Assembly: GCA_964655115.1 (NCBI GenBank) | Contig: CAZZKM010000008.1 | Coordinates: 1-41,892 of the forward strand | Source: ATZT02 sp964655115 | Lineage (GTDB): Bacteria; Actinomycetota; Actinomycetes; S36-B12; UBA5976 | Direction: 5' to 3' | DNA: 41,892 bases | Shown here: positions 35,121 to 41,892 of the stretch, in pieces | Numbering within the stretch: position 1 is the stretch's first letter | Layout: every line of letters starts with the position of its first letter | Position numbers and translations under genes: made by a program | The notes under the pieces: model-generated | What the model was told of the DNA's origin: nothing | The model's database searches: none | Seen by the model: only the letters and a program-made list of their open reading frames with translations

Positions 35121-38100
35121 GTGTATCGCGAGGTTTCCAACCGCATCGATTTACCTGCCATGGAGAGAGAAATCATTGATTTCTGGCAAAAAAATGATGT
35201 TTTCCATAAATCGCTAAATCAAAGAGATGAAAATAAACGTTGGGTTTTTTATGAAGGTCCCCCAACAGCAAATGGTATGCCGGGTGCTCATCACGTAGAA
35301 GCAAGAGTTTTTAAAGATGTATTTCCCAGATTTAAAGCTATGCAAGGTTACTACGTGCCACGACAAGCTGGATGGGATTGTCACGGATTACCGGTTGAAT
35401 TGGCAGTTGAAAAAGAATTAGGTTTTAGCGGCAAAAATGATATTGAAAAATATGGCGTAGCTGAATTTAATGCTAAATGTAAAGAATCAGTCTTAAGAAA
35501 TGTAAACGAATTTGCCTTAATGACTTCACGCATGGGTTATTGGGTTGATTTTGATAAAGCTTATTGGACAATGTCTAGTTCCTACATTGAATCTGTTTGG
35601 TGGTCATTAAAAGAAATTCATAACAAAGGATTACTAGTTTCAGATTTTAGAGTTAGTCCATATTGCCCAAGATGTGGAACAGGTTTATCAGATCACGAAT
35701 TAGCACTCGGTTATGAAACCATTACAGATCAATCAATCTATCTACGATTTCCTGTTACCTCAGATTCCTGGAAGAAAAAATACAAAAATCTATCTCTTCT
35801 AATTTGGACAACCACTCCCTGGACTGTGATAAGTAATACCGCAGCAGCGGTTGGACCAGAAATAGATTATGTAGTAGTTGCGGTTGAAGATGAGCATTTA
35901 ATTGTTGCCAAAGAACTAATTTCAATTTTGGGCGAAGAAGTTCAAATTAAAGAACAAATTAAAGGTAGAGAATTAGAAGCCATCACTTATCAAGCACCAT
36001 TTGGAAATGAATTATTTGAGGATAAATCAAATAAATATTTACATGCAGTTTTACTGGCTGATTATGTAACAACTGAAGATGGAACAGGAATTGTTCACCA
36101 ATCACCTGCCTTTGGCGCAGAAGATATGCAAGTTTGTCGAAAGTACGGTTTACCGGTTGTAAATCCTGTAAAAGCAGATGGTCATTTTGAAACATATACA
36201 CCTTTAGTTGCTGGTCAATTCTTTAAAAAAGCCGATAAAGATATTGTTAAAGATTTAAAAAAGAGAGAACTTTTATTTAAAGAAGTTGCATATGAACACC
36301 AATATCCTCATTGTTGGAGATGTCACACTCCTCTTATGTATTACGCGCAACCATCTTGGTACATCAAAACAACTGCTATTAAAAATGAGTTAATGCGAGA
36401 AAACGAAAATACGAATTGGTTCCCAAACACAATCAAACATGGAAGATATGGCGATTGGTTAAACAATAATATTGACTGGGCTTTATCTCGAAATAGATAT
36501 TGGGGCACTCCCCTTCCGATTTGGATATGTGAAGAAAAGCACCAAACTGCAATCGGTTCGTTAAAAGAATTAAGTGATTTATCAGGTCAAGATGTCTCTA
36601 AAACTGATCCTCATAGACCATTTGTTGATGACATAAAAATTAATTGTCCAAAGTGTAAAAATGTTGCAAAAAGAGTTCCAGAAGTAATTGATTGTTGGTA
36701 TGACTCAGGAGCTATGCCTTTTGCTCAGTTAAATTATCCTCAACAAAATCAAGAATTGTTTAAAAAGAATTACCCTGCAGATTTTATTTGTGAAGCAATC
36801 GATCAAACTCGTGGCTGGTTTTACACTCTTATGGCAGTTGGAACTTTAGTTTTTGACAAATCTTCATACAAAAACGTGGTAACACTTGGACACATTTTGG
36901 ATGAAAAAGGTCGCAAGATGAGTAAACATTTAGGAAATGTTTTAGAACCTATAGCTTTAATGGATGAACATGGCGCAGATTCATTACGTTGGTTCATGCT
37001 TGCATCTGGTTCACCATGGCAAGCAAGAAGAGTGGGTCACTCATCTATTCAAGAAGTAACCAGAAAAGTTTTACTAACTTATTGGAATACAGTTTCTTTT
37101 CTTTCTTTATACACACGCTTATCAGATTATGTTCCAGGAACTTTAAAGGTAAATCGAAGTGAAAGACCGGAAATAGATCAATGGCTTTTAGGTTTAGTTG
37201 ATGATGCCGTTATTCAAGTAACAGATGCATTAGAAAACTTTGACACCCAAAAAGCTGGAAAAGTTTTATTTGATGTCGTTGACGACATGTCCAACTGGTA
37301 TGTCCGAAGAAATAGAAGAAGATTCTGGGATGCAGACTCTTTGGCTCTAGATACTTTGCATGAAGCTTTAAAAAAGATAACTTTAATTATGGCGCCATTT
37401 GTGCCTTTTATTACCGAAAAAGTTTGGCAAGAAATGTTTAAAACTACAACTGACAAAAATATTGATTCAGTTCATTTAGCAAATTGGCCAGTAGTTAATA
37501 AACAAGATATTCGCTATGACTTAATCGAAAGTATGGGTTTAATTAGACGTCTAGTTGAGCTTGGCAGAGGTGCTCGTGCAGAAGGAAAAGTTAAGAATCG
37601 ACAGCCGCTTGCAAAAGCATTAGTTTCTGCCAAAAATTGGGATAAAGTTGCCCAAGATCTAAAAGACCAATTGGCCGAAGAATTAAATATCTTGCAAGTT
37701 CAATCTTTGAGTCAAACTCAAGATTTAGTTAATGTAACCGTAAAGGCAAACTTTCGTACTCTTGGTGCACGGTTTAGCAAAGAAACCCCTCAGATTGCTA
37801 AAAAGATTACAGAATTAGATCCAGTTGAACTGGTATCTAAATTACGCCAAAGCAATTCTTATGTTGTAAAACTTGAGAGTAGTGAATATGAGATTAATTC
37901 AGACGATGTAATCATCACTGAAACTCCAAGAGAAGGTTGGTCAGTAATGACCCAAGATGGAGAAACTATTGCTCTTGATTTAACAATAACTAAAGAACTA
38001 AAGAGCTTAGGACTTTCAAGAGAAGTCATAAGACTCATACAAGAAACTAGAAAAAACAGTGGTTTTGATGTCTCAGATCGCATCAAAGTTATTTACTCCT

Positions 38101-38255
38101 CGACTAATGATGAGCTTCTAAAAGCTATTACAGAACACTTAGAGGTTATAAAAAGTGAAGTATTAGCGATTAATTTTGGTTTAGAAAAAGATTTAAGTAA
38201 AACTTCAGCAGTTGATGAGGAACTAGATCTTAAAATTTTATTAAGTAAAAATTAA
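35121..38255 (+). CDS. ileS: Isoleucyl-tRNA synthetase (IleRS2 type, GAHH signature)
   Basis: Charges tRNA-Ile. Class I synthetase of 1044 residues. The HIGH-equivalent segment reads NGMPGAHHVEAR, so the four positions are GAHH (residues 55-58) rather than HxGH. KMSKH is at about 599-603. The CP1 editing domain is present (WTTTPWT, GTGIVHQSPAFGAED). Zinc-type cysteine pairs occur in CPRCG and CWRC. The start is GTG at 35121 with AGGA about ten bases upstream; a possible -10 TACAGT lies at 35077. The 70-base leader is too short for a T-box. Its stop shares TTAA with convergent divIVA. Confidence 0.96.
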   Translation: MYREVSNRIDLPAMEREIIDFWQKNDVFHKSLNQRDENKRWVFYEGPPTANGMPGAHHVEARVFKDVFPRFKAMQGYYVPRQAGWDCHGLPVELAVEKELGFSGKNDIEKYGVAEFNAKCKESVLRNVNEFALMTSRMGYWVDFDKAYWTMSSSYIESVWWSLKEIHNKGLLVSDFRVSPYCPRCGTGLSDHELALGYETITDQSIYLRFPVTSDSWKKKYKNLSLLIWTTTPWTVISNTAAAVGPEIDYVVVAVEDEHLIVAKELISILGEEVQIKEQIKGRELEAITYQAPFGNELFEDKSNKYLHAVLLADYVTTEDGTGIVHQSPAFGAEDMQVCRKYGLPVVNPVKADGHFETYTPLVAGQFFKKADKDIVKDLKKRELLFKEVAYEHQYPHCWRCHTPLMYYAQPSWYIKTTAIKNELMRENENTNWFPNTIKHGRYGDWLNNNIDWALSRNRYWGTPLPIWICEEKHQTAIGSLKELSDLSGQDVSKTDPHRPFVDDIKINCPKCKNVAKRVPEVIDCWYDSGAMPFAQLNYPQQNQELFKKNYPADFICEAIDQTRGWFYTLMAVGTLVFDKSSYKNVVTLGHILDEKGRKMSKHLGNVLEPIALMDEHGADSLRWFMLASGSPWQARRVGHSSIQEVTRKVLLTYWNTVSFLSLYTRLSDYVPGTLKVNRSERPEIDQWLLGLVDDAVIQVTDALENFDTQKAGKVLFDVVDDMSNWYVRRNRRRFWDADSLALDTLHEALKKITLIMAPFVPFITEKVWQEMFKTTTDKNIDSVHLANWPVVNKQDIRYDLIESMGLIRRLVELGRGARAEGKVKNRQPLAKALVSAKNWDKVAQDLKDQLAEELNILQVQSLSQTQDLVNVTVKANFRTLGARFSKETPQIAKKITELDPVELVSKLRQSNSYVVKLESSEYEINSDDVIITETPREGWSVMTQDGETIALDLTITKELKSLGLSREVIRLIQETRKNSGFDVSDRIKVIYSSTNDELLKAITEHLEVIKSEVLAINFGLEKDLSKTSAVDEELDLKILLSKN

Positions 38256-38737
38256 CTATTTTCTGGAGCTGTCGTAATAACGTTTAATGGATTTGTATCT
38301 TCTTTTGCCTGATCTAGTTGGACTCCTAAATCATTTAACATTCCAGATAACCAATTCCTTAATCTATTTCGATATTCAATTTCAATTGCTTCAAGTTTTT
38401 TGATTTGTGCTTCAATTTGAGCTTTTTCACTTTCCACACTAGAAGAAATTGCAGCTGCTCTGGCTCTAGCATCTCTGACTAGTCTTTCTGCTTCATTAGT
38501 TGCAGCAGTTAGTGCTTGTTGGGCCAATGTTAAAACTTCAACAGGTGATCTTGTTTCTATTGTTTGTCCTGAAACAGAAGTATTTCCGCTTTTTGCTAAA
38601 TCTAATTCATTATGAAGATGCTCTAGTTCACGTTGTACTTTTTCTAGAAAATCATCAACTTGTGAAACGTCATATCCCATTTTGAAACGGGTGGTATCGA
38701 AAACAACGTTTTCTACATCCTCTGGGGTCAGTGCCAT
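38252..38737 (-). CDS. divIVA: DivIVA-domain protein (Wag31-like)
   Basis: Pole and septum marker. 161 residues, shorter than most actinobacterial DivIVA/Wag31. The N-terminal membrane-binding domain is seen in ALTPEDVENVVFDTT and GYDVSQVDDFLEKVQREL. A long charged coiled coil follows (about 65-135), including ARARAAAISSSVESEKAQIE. Function in polar growth is known for the family; in a small planktonic cell it may serve septum placement. ATG at 38737 with GGAG five bases upstream. Convergent with ileS, with the shared stop TTAA at 38252-38255. Confidence 0.9.
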   Translation of the reverse strand: MALTPEDVENVVFDTTRFKMGYDVSQVDDFLEKVQRELEHLHNELDLAKSGNTSVSGQTIETRSPVEVLTLAQQALTAATNEAERLVRDARARAAAISSSVESEKAQIEAQIKKLEAIEIEYRNRLRNWLSGMLNDLGVQLDQAKEDTNPLNVITTAPENS

Positions 38738-38797
38738 TAATACTCCGTTGTTTTGAACTAAGCCCTAATCTACCTGATTTTTATTTCTAGATTGCCA

Positions 38798-39073
38798 CTA
38801 GAGGGATGCCACAATGCTCATGGCAATTTGAATCAAGATAATTACGATTAAAAAAGATAGGTCAAGTGAAATAGAACCTATACGAAGAGGAGGTACGAAT
38901 CTTCTAAAAAACTTTAACGGTGGATCAGTTAGTGAGTAAATAAATTCAACTAATACAAGAATGAATCCTGATGGTTTCCAAGATCTAGCAAACATCTGCA
39001 CATAATCAAAAACTAAACGGCCAATCATAACTAAAAGATAAAGCCAGAGTATTTGATAAAGAAGTGATCCCAT
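38798..39073 (-). CDS. yggT: YggT-family membrane protein
   Basis: 91 residues with two hydrophobic segments (about 1-20 and 70-90) flanking a polar loop with TDPPLKFFRRFVPP, the recurring YggT motif. Function is uncertain; the position between sepF and divIVA, conserved in Gram-positive bacteria, links it to division or envelope. ATG at 39073, 15 bases after the sepF stop. Confidence 0.9.
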   Translation of the reverse strand: MGSLLYQILWLYLLVMIGRLVFDYVQMFARSWKPSGFILVLVEFIYSLTDPPLKFFRRFVPPLRIGSISLDLSFLIVIILIQIAMSIVASL

Positions 39074-39088
39074 TAATTTCTAGTGTAA

Positions 39089-39589
39089 TTAAACTTGATT
39101 AAAGAAGCCATCTTGAGCGACTTGTTGGCGAGCTTCTGCCCCTAAGTCAACATTGGCTGGTGAAATCAAAAATACTGAGTTGGTAACTCTTTCAATAGTG
39201 CCTCGAAGAGCAAAAGCTAGCCCTGAAGCAAAATCAAGAATTCTTTTTTGATCACTTGGATCCATCTCGGAAAGATTAATAATGACTGGTGTTCCTTCAC
39301 GATATTCTTCACCAATTCTTCTTGCATCATTAAATGCTCTTGGATGCAATGTCGTAATTCTAGTAACTGGTTCTGCTGCAACAACTGGTTTAACTTGTGG
39401 CGCCACACGAACTTCAGTGCGTTCTGCTAACGCAGTTGCACCATTTGTAGAAAATGCTCTTGGAGTTGGTGTCCAGCGAGGAGCAACTTCCTCTTCATAG
39501 ATCTCTTCAACTTCTTCACTCAATAAATTGTTTTGATTATCTTCAACTAAACCTAAATAGACTGCCATTTTGCGAAAGCCTTGTGGCAT
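39089..39589 (-). CDS. sepF: Cell division protein SepF
   Basis: FtsZ membrane anchor. 166 residues: an N-terminal amphipathic piece (MPQGFRKMAVYLGLVED), an acidic and proline-rich linker (about 25-75), and the C-terminal SepF core (VINLSEMDPSDQKRILDFASG, GTIERVTNSVFLISP). The frame extends to an ATG at 39646, but the AGGAGG site at 39600-39595 lies five bases before ATG 39589, and the extra 19 residues have no family match, so 39589 is chosen. FtsZ in this window ends with the acidic tail that SepF binds. Confidence 0.94.
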   Translation of the reverse strand: MPQGFRKMAVYLGLVEDNQNNLLSEEVEEIYEEEVAPRWTPTPRAFSTNGATALAERTEVRVAPQVKPVVAAEPVTRITTLHPRAFNDARRIGEEYREGTPVIINLSEMDPSDQKRILDFASGLAFALRGTIERVTNSVFLISPANVDLGAEARQQVAQDGFFNQV

Positions 39590-39664
39590 CTCTTCCTCCT
39601 GTTGTGCCTTAGTTCTCCAGAAGAACCAATGGGACACATGTTGCATTTGTGACTAGAGTCAAAG

Positions 39665-40369
39665 TTACCCGATTTTTGGTCTTTCCCCGAGTAAGGCAGA
39701 ACCAATTCGAAGGTGTGTCGCGCCATGCGAGACAGCTTCTTCCAGGTCATCACTCATCCCAGCTGAAAGCATTTTGGCTGTTGGAAAATCCTTTAAAAAG
39801 TCGCTTTGGATTTTCTTTAACTTTGTAAATGCTTCTTTTGCTGCCATGTTCAATGGAGCCACACTCATTAATCCAGATAGTTCCAAGTTTGGACAATTTG
39901 AAATTTCTTTAGCCAAGTGACTTAATTTGCTCGCGCTAACTCCACCTCTGTTTTCATCTGTTTCTGAATCATCTAGATCTACTTGGATCAAAATATTTTG
40001 TTTTTTATTTATTTTTTGACTCATTTTTTGAATTTCTTTTACTAAAGATAAGCGATCTACTGAATGGATAAAATCTGCATATTGCACAACAGACTTTACT
40101 TTATTGGTCTGTAATTGCCCCACAAAATGCCAAGTAAACTTATTTTTTACTTCTCTAAATTTCTGACTGGCTTCTTGATCTTTATTTTCTCCCACATTGT
40201 CAATACCTATACTTTTGAGTAAATCAATATCACTTGCTGGGTATGTTTTAGTTATAGCAATTACGGTTACTTCAGAAGTATCTCTTCCGGATTCACTGCA
40301 GGACTTTAAAATTCTTGATTGAATTTTTTTATAATTCTCTTTTATCTCTAAAAGCCTAAAGTCACTCAT
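39665..40369 (-). CDS. yggS: PLP homeostasis protein (YggS/PROSC family)
   Basis: Non-enzymatic PLP carrier that keeps vitamin B6 pools in balance. 234 residues, alanine-racemase-like TIM barrel. The PLP lysine is Lys41 in AITKTYP. HFVGQLQTNK, SGLMSVAP and LSAGMSDDLEEAV are the family's conserved blocks, the last binding phosphate. Its ATG overlaps the pgeF stop as ATGA. Confidence 0.95.
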   Translation of the reverse strand: MSDFRLLEIKENYKKIQSRILKSCSESGRDTSEVTVIAITKTYPASDIDLLKSIGIDNVGENKDQEASQKFREVKNKFTWHFVGQLQTNKVKSVVQYADFIHSVDRLSLVKEIQKMSQKINKKQNILIQVDLDDSETDENRGGVSASKLSHLAKEISNCPNLELSGLMSVAPLNMAAKEAFTKLKKIQSDFLKDFPTAKMLSAGMSDDLEEAVSHGATHLRIGSALLGERPKIG

Positions 40370-41094
40370 TCGCTTAACCAGGCAATTGTTGCGTTTCTTC
40401 CAGTAACTGCGTCTCTTCTAAAGGAAAACAATTCTTTATTTTCAAATGTACAAATGTTTAAATCAGTTGTCTTTATTTGATATTTTGCTAATTGAGTTTT
40501 TACGCCTTTTCGGATATCAACTGCTAATTCTCCATTGGGAAGTATTACTGCAGCTGATGGTTCTTTTGACTTTACTTCCTCAAATCTTTCTTTTGTTGCC
40601 GAAAAATTCTTTGCACTAATTGTTGGTCCAATTATTGCTTTCATATTTTGGGTTTCAGCTCCTAAATCAAGCATTCCTTCAACTGAATTTTCTACAACTC
40701 CAACCAGCATTCCTTGCCAACCTGCATGCACAACTCCAACGACATGAGCGATTGGATCAACTAAAACAATTGGAGCACAATCTGCAGACATTATTACTAA
40801 TCCAAGATTTTTTTCTCTGGTGACTAAGGCATCGGTATCTTTGTGAATAATTGGATATTCAGATTTAACATTAACCACATTTGGTGAATGAGATGCGCCA
40901 ATAAACACCAAAGGCATCTCTAAAAATTCTGAAAGTAACTCTCTATTTTTATTTACATCTTCAATATTGTCTTCAACATGATCAGCAATATTTAATGTGT
41001 CAAAAGGCTTTTTACTAACCCCACCTTGGCGGCCAAAAAAACTCCACTGAGCTTTGCCTTGTTTGCCAGAAGAAATCGGTGTAATCACCGACAT
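40366..41094 (-). CDS. pgeF: Peptidoglycan editing factor PgeF (YfiH/YlmD family)
   Basis: Copper/zinc-dependent family formerly called polyphenol oxidases; in E. coli it removes wrongly built L-Ser-containing peptidoglycan precursors. 242 residues. Metal ligands fit His69, Cys106 (MSADCAPI) and His123 (VHAGWQG). The first motif, usually Q-x-H-G, reads GASHSPNV here, with the histidine retained. Located between ftsZ and yggS as in many Gram-positive bacteria. ATG at 41094, seven bases after ftsZ. Confidence 0.9.
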   Translation of the reverse strand: MSVITPISSGKQGKAQWSFFGRQGGVSKKPFDTLNIADHVEDNIEDVNKNRELLSEFLEMPLVFIGASHSPNVVNVKSEYPIIHKDTDALVTREKNLGLVIMSADCAPIVLVDPIAHVVGVVHAGWQGMLVGVVENSVEGMLDLGAETQNMKAIIGPTISAKNFSATKERFEEVKSKEPSAAVILPNGELAVDIRKGVKTQLAKYQIKTTDLNICTFENKELFSFRRDAVTGRNATIAWLSE

Positions 41095-41101
41095 ATTTTA
41101 T

Positions 41102-41892
41102 CTACTTTAGAAAATCCGGTACATCAAGATCATCACTTTCCATGTCGTCAAAGACAACACGTCTTGGTGTTGATGCTGTGGTTACATTAAAAGTTGAACC
41201 AACTACAGGTTGTGGACCTGTGTCATCAGATTTTTTTGAGACAAAGGATGGAATTTCAGGTTCACTTCGATCTACCAATGAAGGTGCTGGTCGTTTATTT
41301 AATAAATCTTTGTCGGCAAAACCTGCAGCTATTACAGTAACTTTTACTTCATCACCTAATGTGTCATCAATAACTGCACCAAAAATAATGTTTGCTTCTG
41401 TAGCTGCCACATTTTGCACAAGTCTTGCTGCTTCATTAATTTCAAATAAACCTAAATCTGATCCGCCAGCTATTGAAAGTAATACGCCTTTTGCACCTTG
41501 AATATCTGCCTCAAGAAGTGGTGAAGCTATCGCATTTTGTGCAGCAATTGCTGCTCTGTTCTCACCTCTAGCTGCACCAATTCCCATTAATGCAGTACCT
41601 GCACCTGACATAACGCTTCGTACATCAGCAAAATCTAAATTGATTAATCCAGGAGTTGTAATCAAATCTGTAATTCCACTAACACCTTGCAGTAAAACAT
41701 GATCTGCTTGTCTAAAAGCTTCAATGACTGAAATATTTCTATCTGCAATTGAAAGCAAACGATCATTTGGAATGACGATTAGAGTGTCCACTTCGTTTCT
41801 TAATGCTTCAACGCCAGATTCTGCTTGTGATATTCTTCTTTTTCCTTCTAAATTAAATGGTGTAGTTACGACACCAATTGTTAAAGCGCCAA
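41102..41892 (-). CDS. ftsZ: Cell division protein FtsZ (partial, 5' end outside window)
   Basis: Tubulin-like GTPase forming the Z ring. Only the C-terminal 263 codons are visible; the reading frame stays open to the window end and beyond the internal GTG at 41791. The visible part includes EALRNEVDTLIVIPNDRLL, the synergy-loop region LINLDFADVRSVMSGAG with catalytic Asp, the C-terminal domain, a variable linker, and the tail peptide DDLDVPDFLK that binds SepF in actinobacteria. The GTP-binding GGGTGTG motif lies outside the window. Confidence 0.95.
   Translation of the reverse strand, partial: GALTIGVVTTPFNLEGKRRISQAESGVEALRNEVDTLIVIPNDRLLSIADRNISVIEAFRQADHVLLQGVSGITDLITTPGLINLDFADVRSVMSGAGTALMGIGAARGENRAAIAAQNAIASPLLEADIQGAKGVLLSIAGGSDLGLFEINEAARLVQNVAATEANIIFGAVIDDTLGDEVKVTVIAAGFADKDLLNKRPAPSLVDRSEPEIPSFVSKKSDDTGPQPVVGSTFNVTTASTPRRVVFDDMESDDLDVPDFLK

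Noticed and set aside
39612..39626. gttct/agaac hairpin between yggS and sepF
   Set aside because: Only a five-base stem, no T run; likely chance, and it lies just before the sepF ribosome site.
39590..39646. Upstream ATG for sepF
   Set aside because: It would place the AGGAGG ribosome site inside the gene; ATG 39589 is ideally spaced and gives the normal SepF start.
1..41892. tRNA, rRNA, CRISPR array, insertion sequence, phage or defence genes
   Set aside because: The window is almost filled by housekeeping genes and the gaps (at most about 80 bases) show no cloverleaf, repeat array or transposase.

Overview
The window is a gene-dense (well over 95% coding), AT-rich (by eye about 35-40% G+C) stretch of a bacterial chromosome. 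The gene content points to a streamlined actinobacterium. The indicators are a SepF with the actinobacterial N-terminus, FtsZ ending in DLDVPDFLK, the ftsZ-pgeF-yggS-sepF-yggT-divIVA-ileS-lspA order, a PriA-type HisA next to a trp operon with no trpF, and a trpA-DsbA-like-lgt-VIT-gltB-gltD-pyk neighbourhood. The low G+C, overlapping genes and tiny spacers suggest an aquatic lineage such as the Nanopelagicales (acI). That placement is inference. I see no rRNA, tRNA, insertion sequence, prophage, CRISPR array or toxin/defence island, and no intergenic stretch longer than about 80 bases.

Region 1 (1-9640, minus strand) is a complete de novo pyrimidine operon read as pyrR-pyrB-pyrC-carA-carB-pyrK-pyrD-pyrF, with pyrF cut by the window edge. 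Every junction overlaps or abuts. The leader carries a PyrR-type RNA hairpin that hides the pyrR Shine-Dalgarno sequence. Region 2 (9667-18711, minus) holds pyk, gltD, gltB, a VIT-family metal transporter and lgt. Region 3 (18715-24490, minus) is hisI-trpE-small membrane protein-trpC-trpB-trpA followed by a membrane-anchored DsbA-like oxidoreductase. Region 4 (24565-29271) is a TIGR03085-type gene on the plus strand and the his operon hisD-hisB-hisH-priA-hisF on the minus strand, with no hisC. Region 5 (29323-35050) has a LON-domain-only gene (plus), dnaE, rluD-like and lspA. Region 6 (35121-41892) is ileS (plus) facing a division operon ftsZ (partial)-pgeF-yggS-sepF-yggT-divIVA (minus).

Functionally the window links nucleotide and amino-acid synthesis. 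CarAB and GltBD handle glutamine nitrogen, PyrRBCKDF makes UMP, and HisDBHFI with PriA and TrpEABC make histidine and tryptophan. PriA probably serves both of the last two pathways. Lgt and LspA are two of the steps of lipoprotein maturation.

I did not find a wholly new system. The points most worth a second look are the PyrR RNA switch, the GAHH signature in IleRS, the recurring -10 box exactly six bases from ATG (leaderless transcripts), the missing hisC, the small membrane protein inside the trp operon, and convergent genes that share stop codons with no terminator.
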